From: Phlegmacium glaucopus
Lineage: Eukaryota > Basidiomycota > Agaricomycetes > Agaricales > Cortinariaceae
Direction: 5' to 3'
Assembly: GCA_015039465.1 (NCBI GenBank)
Contig: MU130299.1
Location: 53,231-117,230, forward strand
Length of the DNA: 64,000 bases
Shown here: piece after piece, positions 11,701-24,211 of the stretch
Layout: every line of letters begins with the position of its first letter
Position numbering within the stretch: position 1 is the stretch's first letter
Notes under the pieces: model-generated
The model's database searches: none
Told to the model about the DNA's origin: nothing
The model's input: the letters and a program-made list of their open reading frames with translations, nothing else
Made by a program: the position numbers and the translations under genes

Positions 11701-12914
11701 CTGTCCGGTAGCGGTCTCTGCGGAGGATTCTGTACCACTTGGGGCACCACGGACGAGTCCTACTTTTGTTTAGACCTCGCTACCGATTGTCAGCCAAGAC
11801 CCCAGCGTTATTCTTTATTGAGATACCTCCGTAATCCTTCAAATCATTGGCTTGCTTTCTGTCCAATTAAACTCCCTGGATTGCGCCGGCATCCTATGAT
11901 TCACGTCGACTTGACCTCGGTTCTATTGTCAAGTCCGCTCACTTCAAGCTGACCTCTGTACGTTGTTCCCTCTGTGGATGACTGAAGTTGTGACTCCTTC
12001 GGGAAAAAGGTGTTCCTATGGGATGCCCGTTGCAACAGAGATTTGTTCTCGAGTTCAGTTGTTTGTGGATCAAGGGATCGACTACTTGAGGTTATGCCTT
12101 GTTGTGGGGTTCCCTTGGGAATGGATGAGACACCTAGATCTAGGGCTCGTACGTTGATGAGGGTGTCCGTATTTGCTAGGTGCAGTTGATTGGATTGCAG
12201 TCATATGCACGCACAAGAAAATGAAAGAGGTGGCTCATTTAGGTCACGCTTGGCGAGCGGACCAGTGTACGCCTTTGCGAGAGGTTCTGGACCTAGTAGA
12301 ATATCTCAAACCCGGCCCAAGAAGGATTCCTCTCGTATCTATATTCGCCTGGGCTCATTGAGCAAGCAGAAAGGGATGACAGGAAGCCAGCCGTAGTGGC
12401 GGTATATCCCACAGTTGTAATGAACATGGGTTAACCATGGAGCAAGGTTGAGCCAACATTCAGAGGTGTTTCATGGCGGGGGAAGCCTTTGAGCTTCGAG
12501 AGTGCATGATTCGTCTTGAATTTGATCCCTCTGTTTACCAAGTCGGAAGTAAACCTCATCGAATTTTTTCCCCACCTACATCTTCGTGATGTTTTTTTTT
12601 TCCTCAGCTCGAACCAAACTGAGGTTGGTTCAATGGAGTAGATCTCAGTGATGTGTCAATCTAATAGTAACGGCATCAAATGGCTAAGATTGGGCGATAA
12701 CTCTCAGGATGGCGGAGATTTGATCAGAATGTACTCACATGGCCACCAGCGTAATAAATAAAGAAATCCTTGTATAATATCCGATTGGGATGCCGATGTG
12801 ACGCATTGATGATGGACCCTGATCGAAATAATGTCCAACTTCATGACCTAACGAATTCTGGATGCCGCCATTTTAAAGTTGGACGTTGAGCGCTTGAGCG
12901 TTAAACGTTGACCA
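8798..12914. other. 4.1-kb stretch without an intact gene; probably decayed repeat DNA
   Basis: I find no gene with supported splice sites here. 8.8-10.2 kb looks like ordinary AT-moderate spacer. Between about 10.4 and 12.4 kb the base composition rises and long overlapping open frames appear on both strands (plus 11413-11952 is the longest, 180 codons). None shows a recognisable motif. On the minus strand one hydrophilic frame is open for long stretches but is broken by scattered TGA and TAA codons, as expected of an old, decayed element. I cannot assign a class. Confidence 0.4.
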
Positions 12915-15035
12915 ATGTTGCTCTCCAGGTCGAGAAGGTCCTCATTGTGTTTTCTGCTTATCACCGCTATCCTATTCATCTTCTTTCAACGGTTCCGTGA
13001 ACCCGAATTGGAACTTGAAGATGAAATAGCGCTGCCTCATTTTGAACACCCTCCTCCTGTGGGGTCAGATACTTCAGTGGATACTCCAGTTCTTGAATGG
13101 AAACCTGCTCCTGAGCGGAAACCTCAGCCAGTCCAAGGAAAACATAAACTCCGTTCAGATGGTTTGATGCAGGTCAACATGGACGGAGCTCATCCCATCT
13201 ACGAGTTGATATCCAGGGCGGAGATAGAATGGGAGGAGAAGCTACAACGTGCAAGCAAGTCCTTTGAGCAGGTTGTGCAAGAATACAAGGCAAGGTATCA
13301 TCGCGCGCCTCCAAAAGGTTTTGATCTATGGTAAATATGTCCTGAGCCTTCTTATCACCGGATAACAATCTCATGGGACCTACGTAGGTGGGACTACGCG
13401 GTTGAACACAATGTCCAGCTACCGGACGAGTATGACCAAATCTACCATGACCTAGAGCCGTTCTGGGGCATTGAACCAGCGGATCTCATCAAGATACACG
13501 AGGAAAACGAATTAAAGAAGGACTCTTATACGATTGGAAAGAACGAAACCGGCCAAGTAGAAATTTTGACATACGCATTCGCGGAAGGCAAATATGATCA
13601 ATTAATAGTAGGCACTCGAAAAATCCTCGAAATGTTCAAGGATATACAGCAACATTTACCCCCCTTTCGTATGACCATATCACCTCATGATAGCCCCAAT
13701 CGGATGACGGATTATGGCGTCAAGAATGCTGCTCTTGAAGCCGCAGCCAGCCAAACGTGTGAGTTATCCTGCCTAATGACAATGAATTCTGACTTACTTT
13801 CAGCAGATATCGACCGAGCCTCATTGCCAAAAACAAATAATATAGGCTGGGTATCTGCTTGCCCCCCGAATTCCCCCGCCCGTCGGAAACCCATCAACTT
13901 CGACAGCCCACCCGTTCGTCCCACAACAAAGACATTCATATCGGACCACCTCCGGAGCATGGACCCTTGTAATCACCCAAGCCACTTCTACCACCACGGA
14001 CAATTTCTATCACACCACATCGGTCCTAGCCCACAGCCTGTCTTAGTACCTGAATTCTCTTATTGTTCGACGATGCTACACCACAACATCCGCATCCCAG
14101 TACCCTACGCATGGGTAGAAGATATCTACCCACGGTCGGACGATCCGGAATGGGAGGACAAGATCGACGAGCGTTTGTTATGGCGTGGGAGCAATACAGG
14201 AATATTCCACAGCTCAACATCGCGATGGGAGCACTCACATCGGAATTTTCTCGTGGACTTCGCTAATGATCTGGGGGGAATTTTGGATATACTTCCACCT
14301 GATAGATCTAGGAATGAGAAGTTGGTTGAGATGATAGAGATGAGGAAGGCGAGAATCAATCCTGCTGTTATGGATGTTGCATTTGCAGGGCAGCCAAATT
14401 CGTGTGCACCCGATGTTTGTGACATTTTGAAGGATGCTTATCCATGGCGCGAGAGACAGAGTAACAAGCACGCGGGGAATTATAAGTATGTCATCGATGT
14501 GAGTATCTCTTCTGTCCTTTTCGGATTTCACAGATTGACATTATGATATCAAGGTGGACGGAAATGGCTGGTCAGGTCGTTTCAAGAGACTCATGACATC
14601 TAACTCTTTAATATTCAAATCCACAATATACCCCGAATGGTTAGCATCATAATCCAGCTGTTTGTGTCCTTTGAACTCTATGTACTCAGATTCATGGTCT
14701 GCCAGGTATGCTGATCGTGTTGCCCCTTGGGTACACTATATCCCTATCCAAATTGACCTTTCTGATCTTCACGATGCATTGCTCTTCTTTCGAGGGGATG
14801 CAAATGGGGTCGGCTCACACGAATACGTGGCCCGTAAAATAGCTTCAGCAGGACGACAGTGGAGTAAGCGGTTTTGGCGGAAGGAGGATTTGGTGTCGTA
14901 TTTCTTCAGGTAATCCAAATTTATCCACATATTTATCGTATCACTTATCCTGGTAGGCTTACGCTGGAATATGCTCGACTGATGAGCGTCAATCGGGAAT
15001 CAATGACTTATCAGGGGGACGGAATATCTATCTAA
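12915..15035 (+). CDS. GT90 (CAP10-like) glycosyltransferase, type II membrane protein
   Basis: Glycosyltransferase family 90 protein, the family of cryptococcal Cap59-associated CAP10 and animal protein O-glucosyl/xylosyltransferases. It is likely Golgi-resident. Five or six exons: 12915-13330, 13388-13758, about 13804-14498, 14554-14639, 14706 onward, and a last exon after an intron near 14911, ending at TAA 15033-15035. N-terminus: short basic stretch, then a signal anchor (LCFLLITAILFIFFQRF). A Pro-rich acidic stem follows, then the catalytic region. Family landmarks: LLWRGSNTGIF followed by a His/Arg-rich RWEHSHRNFLVDFAND; YKYVIDVDGNGWSGRFKRLM (sugar-nucleotide region); SLIFKSTIYPEW joined to YADRVAPWVHYIPIQIDLSD; then ALLFFRGD. 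All expected blocks are present and in order, so the gene looks intact. Donor sugar and acceptor are unknown. Confidence 0.88.
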
Positions 15036-15277
15036 TGGCATGGAGTGCCGCTCATGGAATGTACAAGCCCAGAATCCCTGGCGTAGGTCGGGGCGGGGGG
15101 AGCGGATCCCCGTGCACGTAGGCACGAGTTCAGTATGTAAATAGATGTAATAGTAGCACGTATGTCCAAAGATTAGAATACTTTGAAAGGAAAGCCGTTG
15201 AATGGCATCTCAAAGGGTCGGTAGCCAGTGTATGTTCCATTTAACATGACTCGAGTCAAGTTGAATTTGAATTACAC

Positions 15278-16387
15278 ATGCCTTCTTACCGTCGTCTTCA
15301 ACAGTACGCACTTGCAATTAGTGTTGTTAGCATCATATATAATGGATTAGAGGGAGGCCTCTCCATCGGCTTCGGGGCAGAGTCCGGCTCACGATCTCTC
15401 ATATTCTTTGGCGTTCAATCCGGGATCGAAGTAATCTCTGCGATATTAGTTCTTTGGCGTTTTCGCAAGGTCGCAAAGCCCGGCGAAGAAAGGAGTAGCG
15501 CATTGAACGAAGCCGACCTTAGGTCAGTCAATATTATATGAAATTTAATATTCGATACCAACACTGGTTCTGCTCAGAGTCGAGAAGTTAGGAACTTTTG
15601 GGATTGGGATTCTTCTCATCGCGCTGGCGCTTGGCACTGCGGGGAGTGCAGTGGCCTTGCTAGTGTTGCACCAAGAACCCACTACGTCCAATGCATCGCT
15701 CATCATATCTGCTTCAGCGCTGGTCATCATGATCTTAATCTGGTTACCCAAACGCTATCTGGCAAAAGCGCTTGATAGTAGCACCATGCGAGGCGAAGCT
15801 ACATGCAGTCTTAGCTGCATCCAAATTACCTGTGTTCTCTTCGTTGGAAGCTTGCTATTCAGAGTATGGCGTGGTGGATGGTGGGTCGACGGCGCGACAT
15901 CCATTGTGTTGAGCATACTATTTGGGTGGGAGGGTTTCAAGATGGTGAAGTGGGCATCTAGCGCTCAATTTACTGGCGGATGTTGCCAGAGTTGTCGGAT
16001 TGTAACCCCAACAAGTGGAAGTACAGAGCTGGGAGAAGTCTACAGGGACATTTGCAACTGTTGCTCAGAGAAGGAGAGTTGCCGTAACTCTGACGAATGC
16101 AAGTGCCCTCCTGACAGTGCCAGCCATGAAATAAATGTGATTTCATATTCATATCAACATATATTTCCAAATTTTGACGTTGCTCTCCACAGGGAGGGGC
16201 TCAGTGTTGTACCCCAACGGTCGCAACAGGAACGAAGTGTTGCACTAGGGAAATAATTCGGGCCCCTCATACAGCGACGGCACTGAATCCTGAAGCAACT
16301 ACTCAACAAATTGTGGGCACGACTGCATGTTCGACCGAACCGACCAGCAAGAAAAGTTGCTGCGCTGGGTGCAGTCCAAACAGTTAG
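15278..16387 (+). CDS. Cation-efflux-like (CDF/TMEM163-type) membrane protein with cysteine-rich C-terminal tail
   Basis: Three exons: 15278-15522, 15578-16136 and 16193-16387. Each junction restores a clean frame (ADLR|VEKLG and SHEIN|GGAQCC). About six helices are visible. The first two carry the cation-diffusion-facilitator style signature: EGGLSIGFGAESGS, then FFGVQSGIEVISAILVLWRF. Later helices include GIGILLIALALGTAGSA, ASLIISASALVIMILIWLP and CIQITCVLFVGSLLF, and the segment WWVDGATSIVLSILFGWEG. From about residue 210 the protein becomes a soluble tail with 17 cysteines in about 115 residues, many as CC or CxC pairs (GGCCQSC, CNCCSEKESC, CKCPP, QCCTP, KCCTRE, SCCAGC). This resembles metallothionein. 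Family membership suggests transport or handling of Zn or another divalent metal; the tail as metal ligand is my inference. The last exon is easily missed because reading through the second intron also gives an open frame to 16256. Confidence 0.8.
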
Positions 16388-17359
16388 GCAGAAGGAAAAA
16401 CAGACCTGGGACCACAACTGTCAATTCCTGTAATTTTGTAAAGTAAACGAGCGAGGGGTGTGTGGTTTTGAAGAAAGAATATGCGTCGTTGTCATGTGAC
16501 ATGGATAAATAAAACGCTTCGTTAATCCTCGCTCGTCGTTGATTGTTTCAATATACTCCTACTTTCTTCTCTACAATTCATTATTTTTCGCCCGCTGCTC
16601 ACCTGCCACACTCTAATTATTGCTGCTCAGCGCTCATTAGTCATTCGAGGTCGCGAGGTGAATTATTTACTAAAGCATAGTAGCTTAGCACCATCGGATG
16701 AGTGGAGATATGATTTTGTTTGGGACCTATTATTGTATGGCACACGACCTCATCTACAACCCGGGCGGGAGTGGGCGGGCCTCTTTATCCGTACGGAATC
16801 GTTGGTCACGGTCCTGAATGAAGCTCAGCCGGGTGACGTCTCCTATCCGCTGCTCTCTCCTCCATACTTAAGCTGGTGCCCTCCCTTTTTCAGTCTCAAA
16901 ATCTCCGATACTTTGGTTCTAAGTACACCAGCGTGTGCATAGTACTACTTCATGAGGCCATAGATCTCGCATTCCAGAGTCCGGACCATCCAAACTCCGG
17001 GTGATTTAACAACAGAACCTCCACTTGCCATCCACATCCTTAACATTTCCTTACAGACTGGCCCGTAGTTTTGCTATGACAGCTGCAGCCGCCGGTCCGT
17101 ATTCGTTTAAACCGAATAGCAGCTAGTATGGATTCGTAGCAGCTGGACATTGAGGAATTTGAATGAGGAAGCATAATTCATGTGCATTCGCGATCATGGT
17201 ATTTGTGACACATACGTACGGCATACGTGAATAGTACGTGCTAGTTGGAAACCTATAAAGAACAACTAGATTGATCTCGTCTCCCATTCTCGCCCGCCAA
17301 CAGCTGAATTTCAAATCTGTTTCACCCTGGTACGCGTCCTCCGAAGTTACCCCTCTGAC
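16388..17359. other. Spacer between the efflux-like gene and the second lactonase
   Basis: This is the 3' region of the efflux-like gene followed by the 5' region of the lactonase. Short open frames here (for example 16658-16942) have no supporting features. I see no repeat or RNA gene. Confidence 0.4.
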
Positions 17360-18647
17360 ATGGTCTGCTTTACTATTCTTGCTGGAGGCTACGACGTTTT
17401 TGTCGCCACCTATCTGTTCAACTCTCTAACATCCTCTCTTACTCTCCAAAGCAAATCTCCAACAGGAGCAAACCCTTCCTGGATAACCTTGGATCCCTAC
17501 AACCGAGATCTCTTATAGTAAGCGTAGCTTCATTCCTCACAACTCAACTTGCGCTTTCGTCCTCCACGAATCTTGTTAATCTCTTTTCATACGTCACAGC
17601 GCCGTTAATGAAAACCCTGTTGGCGCACTCCAGTCGTTCTTGATCAACGGGAACGGAACCCTTTCCAACGTCATTGACACCGTACCATCAGATGGTAATA
17701 GCCCCGCCTTCACCGCCGCGCTCTCAACTGGCGCAGTTGCCGTCATGAATTACGGCTCGGGAAACGGGCGCATCATATCCACCAAGTCCCAGGGAGAAAC
17801 CTTCGACCAATCTGCACCAATCGTCACCTTCCCTCCACCTGCAGGCGGCGTCTCGCACCCCCATATGGCGTTGGAGTACCGCCATGAAATCTTTGTCCCG
17901 GATTTGGTGAGTAATCTGAATAGCCCAAAACGTTGTTTTCGGCTATCGGCGTGTCAAGAGCGTTTCTGATTCGTTGGTCTTATGATAGGGTGGCGACGTG
18001 ATTTGGCGCCTCAAGGAGCAGAATGGTTATCAGATTCAAGGGTCAATTCCCCAGCCAAAGGGAAGCGGTCCCAGGCACATCGCCATTCACAGTATGATTC
18101 CTTCTGCATTCCGAAAAACCTTTCACTAATCAACCGAGTTTCAGATAACCGCCTCTTCACTGTGCATGAATTAGCTTCAACGCTCTCCGTTCAGTCCATC
18201 CCGCCTCCTCCGAACGGCACAGCAACCACTTTCGCAACCGTCTCCATCATCCCTGCCAATCGACCTCCAGGAGCTGTCTACGCAGCCGCCGAAATTCTTA
18301 TCCCACCACCTTGCTTCAAATTCCCAAAGCCTTACATCTACGTCTCCAACCGAAACACGGGCGCGGAAACCCCAGAAGGAGACTCAATTGCGATCTTTGA
18401 GCATGTAAACCAAGGTCTACCTAATGAAGGTCTGGTTTTGATAAACCAAGTTTTCACTGGGTTGAATCAAATTCGGGGTATGGAATTTGGAAGTGCGGAG
18501 AATGGTGGAGAAGAATTCTTGATGGCTGGTGGTGTGGTTGGAACAGGGGGAGTGATTGTTCTGCGAAGGACAGAGGAGGGTCGGAACTTGACGATTGTGG
18601 CTAGAAACCAGGATATATCCACCCGGACTAGCTTTGTGTGGCTCTGA
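17360..18647 (+). CDS. Lactonase-type seven-bladed beta-propeller protein (paralogue of the gene at 1-916)
   Basis: Four exons: 17360-17517, 17600-17906, 17989-18091 and 18145-18647. It starts MVCFTILAGGYDVFVATYLF. Splicing rebuilds LLYAVNENPVGALQSF, HPHMALEYRHEIFVPDLGGDVIWRL and GPRHIAIHNNRLFTVHELAS, which are the repeated blade motifs of the PF10282 lactonase family (6-phosphogluconolactonase / muconate cyclase relatives). The C-terminal part contains PYIYVSNRN and GDSIAIFEHV, the strongest family motifs. There is no signal peptide, so it is probably cytosolic. The exact lactone or cyclase substrate cannot be told from sequence. Compared with the partial paralogue on the opposite strand, the second exon is uninterrupted here where that gene has an extra intron. 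Confidence 0.88.
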
Positions 18648-21175
18648 TGTTTCGGTAAAAATGGTTTTTGTGTTTATCATTATTACTCTCGAAGACATGG
18701 AGTTGGATGGTGCATCTTTTTTCTCTGGGAGATAAAGACTATAAAGTTCACCTTGGAACTCAAGTCGCCGCTTAGAGTTTGACAAGGTGTGTGGATGCAC
18801 GAGGATGCACGCTGCCTGCATATTATAAACATTGGCATGTTGGCGACTACTTAATTGATGGCTACTGCTTCGACCAGGTTTGAGTCGCATAGCATGCACT
18901 GTTGGCAAAACTAATCCTTCTGGATTGTCCAAAAATGGCGAACTCGGCGATCGACGGACGTCCGAGCTTAAGCTAGGGGTTTTACCTGGCATTGAACTCC
19001 CAAACCTGTGCGTCTTGATTCCAACCTAAGTGCCAGATCCTTTCTTTTGAATTAGGTCCAGACTCGGATCTATCTTTTTGGTGCGCTGCAACCTGACCGC
19101 AGCTGCACCGACGAGGACACAGCAAAAATCCTGTAAGCGCCCAAGTTACCTTGGGGCGAGCTCTGACTTGCCTCGATTGGGATAAATTGTTCATCAGTGC
19201 GATGACTGTATGTCAGTCTTCGACGACAACATGATAAATACATGTTGAAGAAGAAGGCTATTATAGTGCTATTATATGTGTTATTAACGTTGACTCGGAG
19301 TTTGAGTTTGACATAATGTCATGTCAAGTTTCTGATTTTCGCTTTGTTGTGGTTTGCACTGGTTTGCGGTATTAATTGGGATCTACGATCTTAGAACATA
19401 CCTGAGAAAGGGGTGAAAGGTTCGACAGAGAACAAGGAATCCGGTGCTAACCGTTTGAGTTTCGATAAACTGAACAGTATTTGACATGTGACAATTTTTT
19501 CAAATCTGGCCAGTACAGATTTCTGAACGTGCCAGGCAATGATTCGAGAAGATTCGAGGGCGGATATCTGAAGAGTTGTTGGAAGGTAAAGACTGCAGTT
19601 TAATTCGAGGTGTGCAATATGGACATAGTAGGCACTATACTAGTGTGCAGTTACAGCATGGCTCAGATCTCGGGAAGCGTGATGATGGTCACATACATAT
19701 GTCAGAAAACAAAGGAACTGTAGTATGCGATAAATGTGACCCTTTGTTTTGCTAATGAGGGTGCTACAGTCGTGCACAAAGTCAACAAATTTGATATCTC
19801 TGCAACCAATCAATTTTTTGGCAATATGATTTCGGTCCGATTCTTGTTCGGCTTGTTGAAAAACACAACTAAAACACGCCTAAAAATATTTTTCCCACGA
19901 GTTAGATCGACCAAAATGACATTTTAGGTACCTCAGTTGGGTTGATGATGCTCTGAGAAACTGTGAGTACATGTGTGAATGACCCTCTTGCTTGCGCACT
20001 GCCCATGCGACAGGTTTGCTGCGCAGTGGAATCCAATCCTCATCTGGAAGGTTATTATCTCTAATCTCGATTGCCAACATGCAATCCATCCTTTTCCACT
20101 GCAATAACCTCATCTTTGACATCACCATCATCCTCATCTATGCCTATCCTGATCCCATCTTTCACCATTATCTGATTGTTGATTCCATGTCTGTATGGAT
20201 CACGGCGCCATCATTCATTGAGGTCTCCATGGCTTCAGTGCTGTTATCAGGTGCTTCTTCAAACATGAGAAGTTGTCTTCAACTTATGTTTCGCTTCCGT
20301 CTCTTCTTTGCTATACAACAATCAATCAATCGGGAAGGTAAACTTGGGGATTTCTTTGTGGAACGATTGCTCGATAAAAATTCACCAAACTTTGCCCCTG
20401 GAGGGTCACTCCGCTCTTCGAAAAAAAAAAGTAATTGCACTATTTTTCATTTTTAAAAGGGTCCGACCAATAGTTTTCAATAAATAGTAATTTAAAAGAG
20501 AATGGCTGAATAGAATGAGCTGAAACTTGGCCAGGAGGCTGAGTTTCTATCGATTCTGGTGGTTTTCGGAGGCATCAGAATTTTGCTTCTTTTTTGTTGA
20601 CTTTGCTTGTAGACCAAAAAAGGGGCTTATAGCAAAAGATCCGGTTCTGAAAAACAAATATCAGCAAATAGACCCTGATGCTGATACGCGGCACTGAGCG
20701 CTGTGTTGTGAGTATCTTAGATACGGTGACATGATTTCGTGACAGTCTAACTGAAGGGTCTCTTGATGGGCGATCCGACGAAGACGGTGAAGGATTGGAA
20801 TGCATCTGCCTAAGACTGTGATATTCACCAAGGATTATTTAAGTATGGGTGAGGGTAAAGTATGCAGAAGAGTAGTACTACTTTGCCTTAGGTATGAGCG
20901 ATACAAATTATAATTCAATTTTGCGGTCACATATGTTATGGCGGTCAACTTGATGGTTATTGACAAATATGGAATAGTGCGGCTCGCACCTTTATTGAAT
21001 TCTAGTTCGAAGCGAGATTCATAGATGTAGCCGAACCTGGATGTATGGGGTTCCAATAAAAGCCCGTCACCCACTTTTTTAACCTGCATAATACGTTTTT
21101 GCCCCGTGCCTTCTTTCCTGCTTGTTAAATAATCCAAACCTCTCCATTCTTTACTTTCATACCACCATCACCACA
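18648..21175. other. 2.5-kb spacer, no supported gene
   Basis: Only short frames with no recognisable motif and no splice-linked continuation (largest 19992-20456 plus). The part from about 19.2 to 20.5 kb is AT-richer. The 100 bases before 21176 hold the short pyrimidine-rich leader typical of the downstream transporter gene. I see no RNA gene. Confidence 0.4.
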
Positions 21176-22093
21176 ATGGCCCATATCGATCTCGAAAAAT
21201 CTACCCAAGCACGCCCTTCCCGCATAGGAAACCCTGGCGCACTGTAAGCGTCCCCTCGAGCGTTTTTTTTTTCCATTCAACTAAAAGTATGACCACAGTG
21301 GTCTGTTCTCTTTCGCCTCGACGACTTTCATGTTGTCGTTGTACAACCTTCAAACACGAAGCATCACCCACCCGAACATTGTAGTTGGAATGGCCATCTT
21401 TGTCGGTGGTCTTGCCCAGCTACTCGCTGGCATGTGGGAGTTCCCTAGAGGAAACGTCTTCGGCGCTACAGGTGAGCCGCGTTCATCGCGATGGACTCGC
21501 CTTTCTCGGGATTGTCCCACATATTGCTCCATTCGTGGCAATTAAAGTCTTTTTTTAACTACATAGCCGAAGCTCGCGACTGATGCTAACATTCATTCTC
21601 CCTTATAGCATTCACATCATACGGAGCTTTCTGGATGTCCTATGCCACAATTCTCATTCCAGGCAGCGGTGTCCTCAGTGCATTCACCGATCCCAAAGAA
21701 ATTCACAGTGCTCTTGGAATTTACCTGATCACCTGGTTCATGGTCACTTTCTTCTTGCTGTAAGTTGTTTTTCCCATCCATGTGTACAAACTCTAAATTA
21801 TTTTTTTCACACGGTTAGCATCGGCTCACTTAGGAAGAACGTGGGCCTCGTTGTCCTCTTCGCCTTCTTGTCCATCACTTTCCTCCTCTTGGCTGTTGGT
21901 GAATTCACAAACATCCTATCGTACGTTTAATTTCGGCCCTTCAAATAATGTCATGATACTGACCATAGCTCACAGAGTTACAAAAGCTGGAGGTGCTTTG
22001 GGCGTTATCACTGCATTCGTCGCCTACTACGTTGGCTTGAGCGACCTCCTCGCCGCAGATAACATCAATCTCCCCGTTGGAAAATTCGACTAG
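21176..22093 (+). CDS. Acetate/ammonia transporter family protein (GPR1/FUN34/YaaH)
   Basis: Five exons: 21176-21243, 21299-21471, 21609-21759, 21819-21920 and 21976-22093. The protein is about 200 residues with six helices, the usual length for the GPR1/FUN34/YaaH family (yeast Ady2/Ato proteins, bacterial SatP). The family signature NPGALGLFSFASTTFML lies at the start of helix 1 after a short cytosolic head (MAHIDLEKSTQAR). Further helices: VGMAIFVGGLAQLLAGMWEF with the following GNVFGAT loop, SYGAFWMSYATILIPG, IYLITWFMVTFFLLIGSLR, VVLFAFLSITFLLLAVGEF, and GGALGVITAFVAYYVGLSD. These proteins act in the plasma membrane, moving acetate (or succinate) with protons, and have been linked to ammonium export in yeast. 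Which substrate this one prefers is not visible. The last exon acceptor is set by the VTKAGGALG continuation. Confidence 0.9.
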
Positions 22094-22858
22094 TCATCCA
22101 GATCTCCTCTCTGTTGTCTCTCTTTCCCTAATGATTTCCGGATTGCACTCAGACGATGACATCTTTATTGTTACTTTTCGTTGTTTTCCTGTTACTTTCG
22201 AGATTCCTATTGCAATCGACGAAACTATGTATACCCTTCCATTTTGCCTATTTGTTGTACATTCATAATAGGCATGTAACGTGTTGCGTAGGAAAAGAGG
22301 TAATAGTGATGTCAAAAATCGCGCTCGTGACTGGCGTTTGGTCATGTTTGTAGTAGACCTCTCTCCAAAACTGAAGTCCTTATGTAACGTGCTTAGAGTA
22401 AGCTTCCATCCTTGATCGACTGAATAGTCAATCAGTCGGGTATGTTCTCGGTGTGTTCGAACAGGGCTTTCTCAGCCCTTTTGAGATGCTTTCTTGTGTT
22501 ACTCTTCGGAATAAGCAATGGATTGATCTTGTAAGTAGGTGCGACAAAGCTTCACGGAAAAACCAGAATCAACATGATTCAGGTTGACTAAATTGGCCAC
22601 TGTTCACGGTACATATCTACTCTCCACTATGTTGCGAGGGGCCACCCAGGCATGCATGCATGGCCAAGGGCCTCCAGTTGTATGGCTGCACAATAGGAAA
22701 CTGCGCTTGGTAACTTCCCATCTTTGGCTTTCGCGCTTTTCGCAACGGCCTGACGCTTTGGCCATCGTTCTCGCTTTTGCTAAATGATCGCCCTTGCGTT
22801 GCGCCTTCCGTGGTCTATAAAATGAAGACCACCACCCCTGTCAACAACTTGATTACCC
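22094..22858. other. Spacer between transporter and unknown gene
   Basis: 3' region of the transporter and promoter region of the next gene. No coding or repeat feature seen. Confidence 0.4.
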
Positions 22859-24211
22859 ATGTCTCAATTATCTGGATCTCGAACAGCTTTCTCGTCCTGG
22901 GAGGAATCTTGTTTCTACTACGCGGAAGCATCCCACCAGACACTCACATCCCACCGGTTCCCTGTTCTTCGATATATAGAAACATGTGGTTTACCTCTTG
23001 TTCATGTAAGAGGCCAACCTTCTCTTCAACAACTGGACAAACCCCGGTATACCCTCAATTGGCCAAAGTTTCATAACCTCAGACGCACGCCTGGTGTTCG
23101 GCTTCTGACAGAGGTCGTTTCACCAGGTTCAGCGAATGATCTAGCTAGGATTGTCAAGACCTGTCAGTCCTCCCTTCTCTCTATATATATTCCCCTGTCC
23201 CTCTTCTCAGATTTTTCTCAAACCAGATCTTCGGAAATTCACTGCAGACAAACTGCAACAACAAAGTCCCGCCGAAGGAGAGTTCGACGGCTTCCTCTTT
23301 CTCCCATGCAAGAACATGAAATCATACAATAAAACCGAGAAGCATTTTTTAGCCAACATTCAAAACGAAGACGATTTCGTCAGGATCGTACAACAATTTG
23401 TTTTGGGGACTATAACTGAACTCGTTCGCATTATGGAGCGTCTGCCCATCAGATCTCCTCTTGCGCAGGATCTGAAGTTCAAGCTTGCTAATAGACTTTG
23501 TCCGGCGCATCACGCGCGCTGGGATCTATTCACTCTGGTGAGTGGAATAATGCAACATGTGCGGATGGACAAATTGATTACTCTTTTTTTCTCTGGCTGT
23601 ATTATAGCCTCAAGACCCTGATAACGAGATTCCGTTGTTGGTGATCTTCGTCCCTCCTTGGCATTTTGGTCATGACGACATGAAGCGGTTCGCTTCAGTA
23701 CAGCAGGTATTCGTCCATTTTTCCGTTCCATCAGCCAACCGAACTTCATGGGCATTTACAGTTTGACGATGGTGTCCTCGACACTCTCGACACCAGACGC
23801 CACAATGCCTCCGACATAGTTTGGGCCATAGTAAGTTGATAATACCACTACATTTACATATTCTGACCATCGTGATATTATCTACGCCATTTCAGATATA
23901 CGATGTATTAAAGGACAGAGGTTATCAGTTCATACTCACAAACTACAATAGATGGGTCTTGGGAACTCTCAACCAAGGTAAATTCACACTTTCTCCTTCT
24001 CTCCTCCCAAACAGGCGTTGCTTGCTGACTCACGGTTGTTCAATTTTTTGATCTAGACTATACTATGGCAAGCGTTACTGAGCCATATCAGGCAAACATC
24101 TTGGATCACAATTTCGTTTCGCCAGACATCACTTATAAGGGCTGCAGCGTCGTGGAGCTGTTGGTCTACTGGACACAGCAAGCTCGTTCAACGAAAGTTC
24201 GGAACCTCTAA
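22859..24211 (+). CDS. Conserved agaricomycete protein of unknown function
   Basis: I do not recognise a named domain. The ATG at 22859 opens MSQLSGSRTAFSSW. Exon 1 covers about 100 residues and ends near 23162 (LARIVKTC). An intron leads to DLRKFTADKLQQQSPAEGEFDGF, an acidic/helical stretch through FLANIQNEDDFVRIVQQFVLG. Later exons give HARWDLFTL|PQDPDNEIPLLVIFVPPW, the FDDGVLDTLDTRRHNASDIV segment, IYDVLKDRGYQFILTNYNRW and finally PDITYKGCSVVELLVYWTQQA, ending at TAA 24209-24211. The order (an Ile-tyr-asp block, then an FxLTxYxxWVxG block, then a ...VELLVYW... ending) is one I recall from many uncharacterised mushroom proteins, often present in multiple copies. No membrane helix or signal peptide. 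Exon boundaries before 23220 are the least certain. Confidence 0.6.

Noticed and set aside
19992..20456. 154-codon plus-strand frame
   Set aside because: No homology that I recognise, no splice continuation, AT-rich surroundings and an untypical composition.
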